64,000 bases of DNA from Bradyrhizobium sp. ISRA464 (lineage in GTDB: Bacteria > Pseudomonadota > Alphaproteobacteria > Rhizobiales > Xanthobacteraceae), in NCBI RefSeq assembly GCF_029910095.1, contig NZ_CP094526.1, positions 1,178,001 through 1,242,000 on the forward strand, read 5' to 3'. The translations under genes were made by a program, and so were the position numbers. The notes beneath the pieces are model-generated. The model ran no database searches, had not been told where the DNA came from, and was given only the letters and a program-made list of their open reading frames with translations. Below, in pieces: positions 1-9,167 of the stretch; position 1 is the first letter of the stretch, and each line of letters begins with the position of its first letter.

Positions 1-65
1 TCGCGCCGATCATCGATGAAGAACTCGACGACGAAGAGGACGTCACCCAGACGGTGACCGCCTGA
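1..65 (+). CDS. C-terminal tail of an unidentified protein (partial)
   Basis: An open frame enters from the left edge and stops at TGA 63-65. The visible tail is about 20 residues, strongly acidic (IDEELDDEEDV) and ends QTVTA. Too little is present to name a family. An acidic, probably disordered C-terminus is all that can be said. It converges with the YkgJ-like gene, with about 20 nt between the two stop codons. Confidence 0.5.
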   Translation, partial: APIIDEELDDEEDVTQTVTA

Positions 66-85
66 GGCCGGCCGCCGCTGCGGCC

Positions 86-406
86 TCAGATCACCGGCAG
101 CCCGTGGCGCCGGCGCGCCATTGCGCATTCCGCGTCGCCGGGCATGCAGGTCCGGCACACCTCCGGCCGCACCGCATAGACGTCGCAGCGCGTCGCCACC
201 CCGATCTCGCCTGACAGTGCCGCGCAGCGGTCGCCCACGCAGCGCATGCCGGACAGCCGCGCATTGACGAACTGCTCCGGGATCAGGTCGAGCTGATCGT
301 CGTCCTCGACGGTGAAGCGCGGCCAGTTCTCCGAATAGCTGCAGCAGGCGCCGCAGGACTGGCAAGGGCTGCTCTCCGCCGCCTTGGTATCGTTCGCGGC
401 CATCAT
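86..406 (-). CDS. YkgJ family cysteine-cluster protein
   Basis: 106-residue protein with a cysteine pattern typical of the YkgJ/UPF0153 group (putative zinc or iron-sulfur cluster binding): CQSCGACC near residues 15-22, then single cysteines around 56, 61 and 74, and CRTC near 84-87. Biochemical function is unknown for the family. I chose the ATG at 406 because it overlaps the TGA of the upstream WYL regulator in an ATGA junction, which implies translational coupling. A second ATG lies one codon downstream. Larger open frames across this region read through the regulator out of frame and are not real. Confidence 0.85.
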   Translation of the reverse strand: MMAANDTKAAESSPCQSCGACCSYSENWPRFTVEDDDQLDLIPEQFVNARLSGMRCVGDRCAALSGEIGVATRCDVYAVRPEVCRTCMPGDAECAMARRRHGLPVI

Positions 407-1101
407 GTGTCCTTGGGCGCTTCCCAGACCAGGCTGCGCCGCCAGCGCGCCCTGAGCAGGTCGCGCCGCTCCGGATATTTCTCGTCGTGATAGATCGCGG
501 CAACCACGCGGTCGGTGCGGAAGCTGCGGAAATCCCTGCGCAGCTCGCACCAGGCCGCGAGCAGCCGCACCGCTTCGTGATAGCCGACCGCGATCGGCCA
601 GATTGTGCGCTCGCTGTCGCGGCCATGCTCGTCGCGATAGTTCAGCGTGATCTTCTTGCCCTCGTGGATCTGGCTGCGCGTCTTGACCATGTCGATGCGG
701 TCCGGCTCCCGGTTCCACGCCGACCGCGCGCGGCTTGCGGGCTCGAGCACGAACGGCCGCAGCCGGTCGGGCACCGTCTCGGCGATCTTGGCCATCAGGT
801 CTTCGGCCGCGCGCGCCAGTGCCGGATCGGCGTGGCCGACGACCCATTGCGCGCCGAGCACACAAGCCTCGATCTCATCGGGTGTCAGCATCAGCGGCGG
901 CAGGTCGAAACCCTTCTCCAGGATGTAGCCCATGCCGGCTTCGCCGCGGATCGGCACCCGCTGCTCGATCAGGGTCGCGATGTCGCGATAGATCGTGCGC
1001 TTGGATGTCTCGAGCTCCGCCGCAATCGCATCCGCGGTCAAGGGCTTTCGGGTGCGGCGGAGCACCTGGATGATCTGAAACAGCCGGTCGGCGCGTCTCA
1101 T
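403..1101 (-). CDS. YafY/DeoR-type HTH regulator with WYL domain
   Basis: 232 residues from the ATG at 1101 (MRRADRLFQIIQVLRR). The N-terminal 60 residues form a winged HTH (LTADAIAAELETSKRTIYRDI). The C-terminal half is a WYL-type ligand domain (ITLNYRDEHG, then AVRLLAAWCELR with FRSFRTDRV), matching the YafY family. An in-frame extension to 1197 has no support: the family starts at MRRADR. The gene ends in an ATGA overlap with the YkgJ-like gene. A 27-bp palindromic element lies about 80 bp upstream and a near-identical copy precedes the GST gene, so autoregulation and control of the GST are inferred. The effector is unknown. Confidence 0.92.
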   Translation of the reverse strand: MRRADRLFQIIQVLRRTRKPLTADAIAAELETSKRTIYRDIATLIEQRVPIRGEAGMGYILEKGFDLPPLMLTPDEIEACVLGAQWVVGHADPALARAAEDLMAKIAETVPDRLRPFVLEPASRARSAWNREPDRIDMVKTRSQIHEGKKITLNYRDEHGRDSERTIWPIAVGYHEAVRLLAAWCELRRDFRSFRTDRVVAAIYHDEKYPERRDLLRARWRRSLVWEAPKDT

Positions 1102-1181
1102 GGCAAGTCTCTTCGCAAGTCTCTTGTTCGCTGTTGGCGGATCTTGGGTCTCGGCCGTCGCGTTTTTGCGCCCCCGTGTCA

Positions 1182-1208
1182 CTGCTGCTGACAGCATGTT
1201 GGCAGCAG
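1182..1208. promoter_or_regulatory. Putative WYL-regulator operator, copy 1
   Basis: 27-bp element with outer arms CTGCTG and GCAGCAG around CAGCATGTTG. It matches the copy at 1479-1505 at 25 of 27 positions. It lies in the upstream region of the WYL regulator and about 45 bp before the small ORF at 1255. Operator function is inferred from dyad symmetry, duplication and position. Confidence 0.65.
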
Positions 1209-1254
1209 GTGGGGGCTATACCAAGACAACACCTCAAGTGAAGGGAATTTGTCC

Positions 1255-1488
1255 ATGGCAAATCTAGATGAACTCGGTTTCCGGCGGGCGCAGACGTTCG
1301 CGCTGGAACAGCTTGTCACAGTCTACTCCACCTCCAGCGATCTGCGCTGGGCCCTGGTTGTGATGATTGCGCGCTCAGTCGTTGCCGCCTGGTCCTACGG
1401 GCGGGCGCGGGTGGTCAAACGGGTTCGCGAGGCGGTTCGCCGCCTCGCTCCCGCGCGTCCGCTCGACAGTGAATGCCACTGCTGCTGA
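1255..1488 (+). CDS. Hypothetical 77-residue protein
   Basis: Small open frame from ATG 1255 preceded by a purine-rich AAGGG about 9 nt upstream. It encodes a basic, partly hydrophobic protein (ALVVMIARSVVAAWSYGRAR) ending SECHCC. No family is recognised. Its last codons and stop lie inside the second operator copy, which is unusual. It sits between two copies of a regulatory palindrome, so it may be a regulated small gene or simply open noncoding leader. In-frame TTG 1249 is an alternative start. Confidence 0.4.
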   Translation: MANLDELGFRRAQTFALEQLVTVYSTSSDLRWALVVMIARSVVAAWSYGRARVVKRVREAVRRLAPARPLDSECHCC

Positions 1489-1505
1489 CACCATGGTGGC
1501 AGCAG
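1479..1505. promoter_or_regulatory. Putative WYL-regulator operator, copy 2
   Basis: Second copy of the 27-bp element, here with a perfect CACCATGGTG core flanked by CTGCTGA and GCAGCAG. Positions 1482-1505 form a 24-bp dyad with one mismatched pair. It ends 47 bp before the GST start codon, a position fitting promoter control. It overlaps the 3' end of the small ORF. Confidence 0.68.
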
Positions 1506-1552
1506 GGGGGCGCTAGCCTCCATTCACGACCACAGGCAATCGGGAGCTTCAG

Positions 1553-2281
1553 ATGATTACGCTTTTTGGCTTCGGCACGGGGTTCGGCTTGCCGGAAATC
1601 AGCCCCTTCGTGACCAAGACCGAGGTCCAGCTCAAGATGGCCGGGCTCTCCTACGCTAAGGAAAAGGCGATGCCGCCGGCGTCTCCCAAGGGTCAGTTGC
1701 CCTACATCGCCGATGACGGCGAGACCATTGCCGATTCGACCTTCATCCGCGCCCATATCGAGGGAAAATACGGTTTCGATTTCGACGCGCCGCTGAGCCT
1801 GCAGGCGCGCGCACAGGCCTGGGCGTTCGAACGCATGATCGAGCATCACGTCTATTGGGCGCTGGTCGGCGCACGCTGGGTCGACGATACGAATTTCGCC
1901 AAAGGGCCGGCGCATTTCTTCGACGGCGCGCCCGATCACATGCGCGACAAGATGCGCGAGGACGCCCAGTTCCGCGTCGCGGAGAACTATCTCCTGAGCG
2001 GGCTTGGTCGCCACGCGCCCGAGGAGGATGTCGATCTCGCGATGCGTTCGCTGTTCGCACTCTCGGTGCAGCTCGGTGACAAGCCCTATTTGATGGGCGA
2101 TACGCCCTGCGGCACCGACGCCACGGCATTCGGCGCGCTTGCCGGAATCCTGACGCCATTCTTTGCATCACCGCTGCGCGAGCGCACCGAGAGGTTCGAG
2201 AATCTCACCGCCTATGTCGACCGGATGATGCTGCGATATTATCCGGAGTTCGCTTGGGCGCCGCTGCAGCAGGCGGCTTAG
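1553..2281 (+). CDS. Glutathione S-transferase family protein (metaxin/Fax-like)
   Basis: 242 residues. The N-terminal thioredoxin-like part (ITLFGFGTGFGLPEISPF, then MPPASPKGQLPYI with cis-Pro and DSTFI) is followed by an all-helical C-terminal domain, as in the GST superfamily and closest to the failed-axon-connection/metaxin-like branch. Activity on a specific substrate is not predictable. A GGGAG ribosome site precedes ATG 1553. A putative WYL operator lies immediately upstream, so it probably answers to the divergent regulator. Its stop overlaps that of the convergent PPOX gene by four bases. Confidence 0.88.
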   Translation: MITLFGFGTGFGLPEISPFVTKTEVQLKMAGLSYAKEKAMPPASPKGQLPYIADDGETIADSTFIRAHIEGKYGFDFDAPLSLQARAQAWAFERMIEHHVYWALVGARWVDDTNFAKGPAHFFDGAPDHMRDKMREDAQFRVAENYLLSGLGRHAPEEDVDLAMRSLFALSVQLGDKPYLMGDTPCGTDATAFGALAGILTPFFASPLRERTERFENLTAYVDRMMLRYYPEFAWAPLQQAA

Positions 2282-2913
2282 CCGGCGGCCGCAGGAGCGG
2301 GCTGGCCTTTCAATGCGGCCAGCTCGGCCTCGAGTTCGGCGATGCGTTCATCGCGCGAGGCCAGCGCCGCCGCGACATCGGCCGCGTCGAACTTCTGCGG
2401 GATGTGCTGCGGGCAGTTGGTATCCCACGCCGCGATCTTGAACAGGATCACTTGCTCCGGCCGCGCCCGGTAACCCTGCGGCATCAGTGCATGCGTCAGT
2501 GCCGGATCGTCCTCGACCACGCGCGCCTCGCCCCAGATCTTGACGCGGCGACGATGCGCATAGTCCATCACGAAAATATACGCCTTCGCATTCTCCGACA
2601 GATTGCCCTGCGTGATGAACTGGCGGTTGCCGCTGAAGTCGGCGAACGCGAGCGTGCGCTTGTCGAGAACCTTGATGAAGCCCTTCGGCCCGCCGCGGTG
2701 CTGGATATAGGGCTGGCCGTCGGCGGAGGCGGTGGCAAAGTAGAAGCTGTTGGCATTGGCGAGGAAGGCGGCGAGGTTCTCGTCGATCTCGGTGCGCCAG
2801 CCGCCGCGCGCCTCGACCTGGGCGTAGGCCTCCCGCGAGCCCTTGCGGGTCTGGATCTCCTTTACCGCCGGGCTGAATGCAACATCGCTGGAATAGGCGT
2901 GAACGTCTGACAT
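2278..2913 (-). CDS. Pyridoxamine 5'-phosphate oxidase-like flavoprotein
   Basis: 211 residues with a PPOX-type FMN-binding split barrel in the first 170 (FYFATASADGQPYIQHRGG, then FADFSGNRQFITQGNL and an RVKIWGEARVV strand). The C-terminal 40 residues form a short coiled segment (ERIAELEAELAALKGQ) and an alanine/proline tail. Members bind flavin and often reduce small molecules, but the substrate is unknown. It is divergently transcribed from a LysR regulator with about 120 bp between them, so control by that regulator is likely. Confidence 0.9.
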   Translation of the reverse strand: MSDVHAYSSDVAFSPAVKEIQTRKGSREAYAQVEARGGWRTEIDENLAAFLANANSFYFATASADGQPYIQHRGGPKGFIKVLDKRTLAFADFSGNRQFITQGNLSENAKAYIFVMDYAHRRRVKIWGEARVVEDDPALTHALMPQGYRARPEQVILFKIAAWDTNCPQHIPQKFDAADVAAALASRDERIAELEAELAALKGQPAPAAAG

Positions 2914-2995
2914 CTGAGCCTCTCGTCACGGGCGCCAAAGCGGTCGTCCTTGCTCGCAAAGATGGTCGTTTCCCGAACCTAAGCAATCTTGTGAG

Positions 2996-3023
2996 TTGAC
3001 ACTTCACTGTTGCGGATTATGCA
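2996..3023 (+). promoter_or_regulatory. Possible sigma70-type promoter of the LysR gene
   Basis: TTGACA at 2996-3001 and TATGCA at 3018-3023 are separated by 16 bp. Initiation would fall within a few bases of the LysR ATG at 3032, giving an almost leaderless transcript, so the assignment is tentative. The region also serves the divergent PPOX gene. Confidence 0.35.
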
Positions 3024-3031
3024 ATAGTGGC

Positions 3032-3925
3032 ATGGACCGTCTCGACGCCATGCAGGCGTTCGTCGCCGTGGCCGACCTAGAGGGCTTCGCGCCCGCCGCC
3101 CGCAAGCTCGGCCTGTCGCCGTCAGCCGTGACGCGGCTGATTGCGGCGCTGGAGGAACGGCTCGGCGCGCGGCTCTTGCAGCGGACCACGCGGCAGGTGA
3201 CGCTGACCGACGCCGGCTCACGCTACCTGGAGCGGGCGCGGCGGATCCTCGCCGACGTCGAGGAAGCCGAGGATGCGGTGGAGGGCGAGCGCACGCACCC
3301 TGAGGGCCGCCTGGTGATCTCGGCCCCGGTCGGCTTCGGCCGGCTGCATGTCAGCCCAGTCGTGACCGCCTACCTGAAGCGCTATCCCGACGTCGGCGTC
3401 GACCTGCGTCTGACAGACCGGATCGTCAACCTCGTGGAGGACGGCGTCGATGCCGCGGTCAGGATCGGCTATCTGCCCGACTCGACGCTGGTGGCGCGGC
3501 ATGTCGGCGAGATGCGGCGCATCGTGGTGGCTTCGCCGGGCTATCTCAGGGCACGCGGCGAGCCGAAGCGGCCTGCGGACATCGCGGCGCATGACATGAT
3601 CCAGTTCGGCGCCATGACCGCAGCGCCCGACTGGCGCTTCGTGGAGAGCGGTCGCGAGATCCGGGTCGCGAGCTCGCCGCGCTTTGCCAGCAACAGCTCG
3701 GATGCCGCCATCCAATACGCCGAGCAGGACGGCGGCCTGACGCGGGTGCTGGCCTACCAGGCGGCCGCGTCGCTGAAGGCCGGGCGGCTCAGAATCGTGC
3801 TTGCGGAGTTCGAGCAGCCGGCGCTGCCGATCCACATCGTCTACCCGACCTCGCGGCTGTTGTCGGCCAAGGTCCGCACCTTCATCGATCTCGTCACCGA
3901 GATCGATGACTGGCATTTCGGCTAG
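3032..3925 (+). CDS. LysR family transcriptional regulator
   Basis: 297 residues. The N-terminal winged HTH spans about residues 1-60 (MDRLDAMQAFVAVADLEGF, LSPSAVTRLIAALEERLG) and is followed by a type-2 periplasmic-binding effector domain (LVISAPVGFGRLHV, RIGYLPDSTLVAR). I chose ATG 3032 because family members begin there. The open frame extends 12 codons further back into the intergenic region without support. It is divergent from the PPOX flavoprotein and resembles the AphB/DsdC-like oxidoreductase-linked branch. The inducer is unknown. Confidence 0.93.
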   Translation: MDRLDAMQAFVAVADLEGFAPAARKLGLSPSAVTRLIAALEERLGARLLQRTTRQVTLTDAGSRYLERARRILADVEEAEDAVEGERTHPEGRLVISAPVGFGRLHVSPVVTAYLKRYPDVGVDLRLTDRIVNLVEDGVDAAVRIGYLPDSTLVARHVGEMRRIVVASPGYLRARGEPKRPADIAAHDMIQFGAMTAAPDWRFVESGREIRVASSPRFASNSSDAAIQYAEQDGGLTRVLAYQAAASLKAGRLRIVLAEFEQPALPIHIVYPTSRLLSAKVRTFIDLVTEIDDWHFG

Positions 3926-3931
3926 ACCCTC

Positions 3932-3981
3932 GTTTGACGCGCGTTCTTCACGCGAACCGGTACGCACTTCGCTCGAAAACA
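3932..3981. repeat. Dispersed intergenic repeat (shares sequence with 49898-49949)
   Basis: The stretch containing CGCGAACCGGT and CACTTCGCTCGAAA, between the LysR and thioesterase genes, reappears with few changes after the membrane transferase gene near 49.9 kb. It looks like a member of a dispersed noncoding repeat family. Confidence 0.6.
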
Positions 3982-3983
3982 CT

Positions 3984-4421
3984 TCAGCCCGGCACCTTCT
4001 TCGGCACCACGCGGAAGGTGCCGTTGGCGCGCGCGATCGTCACGCCGTCGGCCTTGATCAGGCTCTGCGCGAAGCAGATCGTGCTGCCGGTCTTGATCAC
4101 CTCGCTCTCGACCGCAAGCCATTGCCCGATATTCGCGGTGCCGACGAAATCGACCGCCAGCGAGATCGTCACAAACGTGGTGGTCCAGCCCGTCGCCTGC
4201 CCGCAGCTATAGCCCATCGCGTTGTCGGCGAGCGCGGCGATCAGCCCGCCATGGATCAGTCCGCGTGCATTGGTGTGCGGCTCGGCCAGCCGCAGGCCGA
4301 GGATCACGGCCTTGTCGGTCTTCTTTGCGTAAAGCGGCTCCCAGGGATCGGTGAGCGGGCTCTTGCGAAAATGCGGCTCGAAGTCGGCGGGAATGTCGGC
4401 AACTGACGTGTCGGTGCTCAT
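3984..4421 (-). CDS. PaaI-type hotdog thioesterase
   Basis: 145 residues with a hotdog fold signature of the PaaI group: NARGLIHGGLIAALADNAMG around residues 55-75 and VDFVGTANIG further on. Members hydrolyse acyl- or aryl-CoA thioesters in the cytoplasm. The specific substrate cannot be read from sequence. It lies next to the pobA gene in the same orientation, separated by about 225 bp of intergenic sequence, so co-transcription is not certain. Confidence 0.88.
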   Translation of the reverse strand: MSTDTSVADIPADFEPHFRKSPLTDPWEPLYAKKTDKAVILGLRLAEPHTNARGLIHGGLIAALADNAMGYSCGQATGWTTTFVTISLAVDFVGTANIGQWLAVESEVIKTGSTICFAQSLIKADGVTIARANGTFRVVPKKVPG

Positions 4422-4646
4422 GTGAAGCTCGCGAATTGGCGTTTCGTTTGCGCCATTGAACGCGATGTCGATGACAGTTTCACCGCCTACAAAGTTTTAA
4501 ACGGGATTTGCGCTCGTGTTTGAAAGCGATCGCAGGCTTGTCGTCACCCGCGCATGCGGGTGACCCAGTATTCCAGAGGCTCTAGCTGAACCCCGGATGC
4601 ACGGGGGATATGACGGCTGAGAGTGGCGATGAGAGCCAGCGTTTCC

Positions 4647-5846
<1,200 letters not shown>

Positions 5847-5893
5847 TCATGGCCCGCGCGTCGCGGGCTGCCGTCGTCGGCTTGCCATGGTGA

Positions 5894-5906
5894 TTATATC
5901 ATATAA
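5894..5906. promoter_or_regulatory. Putative MarR operator between pobA and TRAP genes
   Basis: Perfect 13-bp palindrome TTATATCATATAA, also describable as TTAT-N5-ATAA. It lies 78 bp upstream of pobA in an unusually AT-rich patch. The same spacing recurs at 9737-9749 and near 18913-18927. Assignment to the MarR regulator is inferred. Confidence 0.6.
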
Positions 5907-6038
5907 CAGTCTTCGCAAAGCGCGTTTGATCAGCGAGAGGACTTCGCCGCAATGCAAGAGACCGATTCGGCCGGATGACTGCCGGTGCGACGCGTGTCTG
6001 GCGGGCGCATTTCGCCTTGAACAAACGCGCAAGATATA

Positions 6039-6048
6039 TAACATGTTA
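6039..6048. promoter_or_regulatory. Secondary palindrome upstream of the TRAP operon
   Basis: TAACATGTTA, a perfect 10-bp palindrome embedded in ATATATAACATGTTAAG, 51 bp before the TRAP binding-protein start. It only partly fits the TTAT-N5-ATAA pattern. It could be a weaker MarR site or a promoter element. Confidence 0.4.
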
Positions 6049-6098
6049 AGTAACGAGACCGGGCGCAAAGCCCGCCGTCATGGAGAGGAGGAGATCGA

Positions 6099-7121
6099 AT
6101 GAAGAAGGCGTTGTTGGCGCTGCTCGTGGCTGCGGGCGTCACGCCGGCTGTTGCACCTGCGCTGGCGCAGGACAAGACGGTCAATCTGAAAGTGTCGCTC
6201 TGGGTACCGCCGGCACATCCGCTGGTTCCGGCGACGCAGGCCTGGGCCGCCGACATCGAAAAGGCCTCGGGCGGCACCATCAAGATCACCGTGTTCCCGT
6301 CCGAGCAGCTCGGCAAGGCATTCGATCATTACGACATGGCGCGCGACGGCATTGCCGACGTCACCTACGTCAATCCCGGCTATCAACCTGGCCGCTTCCC
6401 GATCGCAGCTGCAGGCCAGCTTCCGTTCGTGTTTGCCGACGGCAAGAAGGGTACGCTGGCGCTGAACGAGTGGTACCACAAATACGCGCCGACCGAGATG
6501 AAGGACACCAAGCTCTGCTTCGCCTTCATCCACGATCCGGGCGCGCTGCACGGCAAGAAGAAGATCCTGCTGCCGACCGACCTCAACGGCGTGAAGGTAC
6601 GCCCCGCCCAGAGCACGATCGGCGAGATGGTGAAGATGTTCGGCGGCACCAATGTGCAGGCGTCCGCGCCGGAAGCGCGCGATGCTATCGAGCGCGGCGT
6701 GGCCGACGAGATCACCTTCCCCTGGGGCTCGATCTTCCTGTTCGGCATCGACAAGGTGGTGAAGTACCACATGGACGTGCCGCTCTACACGACCGTGTTC
6801 ACCTACAACATTAACCTCGCCAAATATAACTCGATGTCGGATGCCCAGAAGAAAGTGATCGACGATCACTGCACGCCGGAATGGGCTTCCAAGGTCACCG
6901 ACCCCTGGACCGAGTTCGAGGCCAATGGCCGCACCAAGATGAAGGCGCTGCCGGGTCATGAGGTCTATCAGTTGACTGCGGATCAACTCGCCGAGTGGAA
7001 GAAGGCGGTCAAACCGCTGCATGACAGCTGGGCCGAGGCGGTGAAGAAGGCCGGTGGCGATCCGGAAAAGATCGCTGCCGATCTGCAGGCGACCCTGAAA
7101 AAGTACGACGCCGGATTCTGA
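6099..7121 (+). CDS. TRAP transporter substrate-binding protein (DctP family)
   Basis: 340 residues with a Sec signal peptide (KKALLALLVAAGVTPAVAPALAQ) followed by the DctP fold (LWVPPAHPLVPATQAWA, FPSEQLGKAFDHYDMARDG, then VRPAQSTIGEMVKMFGG). It is a periplasmic receptor that delivers a carboxylate to the DctQM permease encoded next. A strong GGAGAGGAGG ribosome site precedes ATG 6099. By context the ligand is probably a hydroxycinnamate or another aromatic acid: R. palustris has a comparable TRAP system beside its cou genes. The ligand is inferred. Confidence 0.94.
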   Translation: MKKALLALLVAAGVTPAVAPALAQDKTVNLKVSLWVPPAHPLVPATQAWAADIEKASGGTIKITVFPSEQLGKAFDHYDMARDGIADVTYVNPGYQPGRFPIAAAGQLPFVFADGKKGTLALNEWYHKYAPTEMKDTKLCFAFIHDPGALHGKKKILLPTDLNGVKVRPAQSTIGEMVKMFGGTNVQASAPEARDAIERGVADEITFPWGSIFLFGIDKVVKYHMDVPLYTTVFTYNINLAKYNSMSDAQKKVIDDHCTPEWASKVTDPWTEFEANGRTKMKALPGHEVYQLTADQLAEWKKAVKPLHDSWAEAVKKAGGDPEKIAADLQATLKKYDAGF

Positions 7122-7125
7122 TTCC

Positions 7126-7216
7126 GTCATTCCGGGGCGCGCGCTGGCGCGTCCCCGGAAGCTCGTTCATAACGTCCAGGTCCGGGGCTCGCTCGCCTTG
7201 TGAGCTCCCGGAATGA
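7126..7216. repeat. Intergenic inverted repeat (CATTCCGGG type)
   Basis: GTCATTCCGGG at the left end and CCCGGAATGAC at the right end bracket the dctP-dctQ gap, with internal CCGGGGC repeats. Such elements are common between Bradyrhizobium genes. Its strong structure inside an operon could reduce read-through into the permease genes. Confidence 0.7.
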
Positions 7217-7244
7217 CCGCTCCTGACAGCGATAGTCCGATATC

Positions 7245-7811
7245 ATGGCTGCCAATCCTGAAGTCACTCAAGACGGCGTCATCACCGGTCCGCCCGAGCC
7301 GGCCCGCAAGAATTTCATGGACCGCTTCATCGATTCGATCGAATGGGTCGCTGCGTTCTTCGTCGGCGTCGTCGCGCTGAACACCTTCACTGCGGTGTTC
7401 ATGCGCAAATTCTTCTCGGTGACGATCCCCGACTACTACAACTTCGGCCAGTTCCTGCTCGGCATCCTGATCTTCTGGGGCATTGCGGCGACCAGCTATC
7501 GCGGCACTCACATCACCGTGGACCTGGTGTGGGCCAATGCCTCGCCGCGTTACCAGCGCTGGATCGACATCTTCGCGACGCTGGTGCTGCTGTTCGTCGT
7601 CACGGTGCAAACCTACACGTTGGTCGACAAGGTGATCGACACCAGGAACAGCCACATCGTCACCATGGATCTTGGTGTGCCGGTCTGGCCGTTCTTCCTG
7701 GTGTCGTGGATCGGCGACGTCTCCGCGGTGCTGCTGATTGCGATCCGCACCTACCGGCTGATCTTCCATCCGGAAGACATCCACGATGCCAAGATCAAGA
7801 CCGCGGAGTAG
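7245..7811 (+). CDS. TRAP transporter small permease (DctQ family)
   Basis: 188 residues with four predicted membrane helices: near residues 28-50 (WVAAFFVGVVALNTFTAVF), 68-88 (FGQFLLGILIFWGIAATSY), 105-128 (ATLVLLFVVTVQTYTL) and 145-168 (FFLVSWIGDVSAVLLIAI). It is the small integral subunit of a TRAP transporter, working with DctM six bases downstream and with the binding protein at 6099. No strong ribosome site is visible before ATG 7245. Confidence 0.92.
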   Translation: MAANPEVTQDGVITGPPEPARKNFMDRFIDSIEWVAAFFVGVVALNTFTAVFMRKFFSVTIPDYYNFGQFLLGILIFWGIAATSYRGTHITVDLVWANASPRYQRWIDIFATLVLLFVVTVQTYTLVDKVIDTRNSHIVTMDLGVPVWPFFLVSWIGDVSAVLLIAIRTYRLIFHPEDIHDAKIKTAE

Positions 7812-7817
7812 CCGGTT

Positions 7818-9122
7818 ATGAGCAGCGAGACCGTAGCCGTCATCGGCTTTGTCAGCCTGTTCGTGCTGATGCTGTTGCGCGTCCCCGTCGGCATGGCGAT
7901 GGGCCTCGTCGGCATCACCGGCTTTGGCTATCTCACCGGCTTCGAGCCGGCGCTGAAACTGGTCGGCCAGACCACGATGCGCACGGTGACGGACTATTCC
8001 TTCGGCGTGATCCCGATGTTCCTGCTGATGGGCGCCTTCGTGTCCGTCTCCGGCATCAGCCGCGAGTTGTTCCGCGCCGCCAATACGTTCGTCGGCCACT
8101 GGAAGGGCGGGCTCGGCATTGCGACCATCGCCGCCTGCGGCGGCTTTGCCGCGATCTCCGGTTCGTCGGTCGCGACCGCCGCGACATTTTCCGCGGTGGC
8201 CTATCCCGAGATGCGCCGCTTCGGCTATCCGCAATCGTTCTCGACCGGCGTGATCGCGGTTGGCGGCACCCTGGGGGCGATGCTGCCGCCGTCCACGGTG
8301 CTTGCGGTCTATGGCATCATCACCCAGCAGGATATCGGCAAGCTGTTCATCGCGGGCGTCATCCCGGGCCTGCTCGCGATCCTCATGCACATGATCACGA
8401 TCGGCATCATCGGGGTGACGCGGCCCGGATTCCTGCCGGCGGGGCCAAAGGCCAAATGGCACGAGCGTGTCCTGGCGCTGCGCGATGTCTGGGCGCCGTT
8501 GCTGCTGTTTCTGTTCGTGATCGGCGGCCTCTACGGCGGCTTCTTTGTCCCGACCGAAGCCGGCGCGGTCGGTGCGGTCGGCGCCTTCATCATCGGCATC
8601 CTCCGCGGCAGGCTCTCCAAGGACGGTATCCTGCAATCGCTGCTGCAGGCGACCCGCACGGCGGCCGCCGTGTTCACCGTGCTGATCGGCGCGCTCTGCT
8701 TCGGCTATTTCCTCACCATCACCCAGACGCCGCAGAACGTCACCGCCTTTTTCACCGGGCTCGGCATCGGCCCCTATGGCGTGCTGGCGCTGATCCTGCT
8801 GATGTATATTGTGCTGGGCTGCCTGATGGACGCGATGGCGATGGTGATCCTCACCGTGCCGATCGTGTTCCCGGTCGTCACCTCGCTCGGCTTCGATTCA
8901 ATCTGGTTCGGCATCATCATCGTGATGACGGTCGAACTCGGCCTGATCCATCCGCCGGTCGGCATGAACGTGTTCGTGATCAAGAGCGTGATCAAGGACG
9001 TCAACATGTCGACGATCTTTGCCGGTGTGCTGCCCTTCGTGATCACCGATCTGATCCGGCTGGTGATCCTGATCTTGTTCCCGCTGCTCGCGACCTGGTT
9101 GCCGCAGCGCATGATTGGCTAG
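7818..9122 (+). CDS. TRAP transporter large permease (DctM family)
   Basis: 434 residues, highly hydrophobic throughout, with about 12 helices and typical DctM stretches (LLRVPVGMAMGLVG, AISGSSVATAATFSAVAYPEM, LGAMLPPSTVLAVYG, ELGLIHPPVGMNVFVI). It forms the ion-coupled channel of the TRAP importer. It starts six bases after dctQ and is clearly in one operon with it. An out-of-frame reading of about 600 codons across dctQ and dctM is a shadow. Confidence 0.95.
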   Translation: MSSETVAVIGFVSLFVLMLLRVPVGMAMGLVGITGFGYLTGFEPALKLVGQTTMRTVTDYSFGVIPMFLLMGAFVSVSGISRELFRAANTFVGHWKGGLGIATIAACGGFAAISGSSVATAATFSAVAYPEMRRFGYPQSFSTGVIAVGGTLGAMLPPSTVLAVYGIITQQDIGKLFIAGVIPGLLAILMHMITIGIIGVTRPGFLPAGPKAKWHERVLALRDVWAPLLLFLFVIGGLYGGFFVPTEAGAVGAVGAFIIGILRGRLSKDGILQSLLQATRTAAAVFTVLIGALCFGYFLTITQTPQNVTAFFTGLGIGPYGVLALILLMYIVLGCLMDAMAMVILTVPIVFPVVTSLGFDSIWFGIIIVMTVELGLIHPPVGMNVFVIKSVIKDVNMSTIFAGVLPFVITDLIRLVILILFPLLATWLPQRMIG

Positions 9123-9146
9123 GCATGATCCGGAAACGGATCATGC
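9123..9146. repeat. Perfect 24-bp hairpin after dctM
   Basis: GCATGATCCG, loop GAAA, then CGGATCATGC directly after the dctM stop. No T-run follows, so a role in transcript 3'-end protection or partial termination is more likely than classic termination. The arms match the GCATGATC ends of the longer repeat at 15216-15260, so it may be a shortened copy. Confidence 0.7.
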
Positions 9147-9167
9147 AGATCAGCGAATGAGCTTACG

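Noticed and set aside
7167..8636. 489-codon open frame opposite the TRAP permease genes
   Set aside because: Composition (Asp, His, Arg runs) is typical of a shadow of hydrophobic coding sequence on the other strand.
7343..9160. 605-codon open frame across dctQ and dctM
   Set aside because: It is the shifted reading of two membrane proteins, Arg/His-rich, and ignores the real starts and stops of both.
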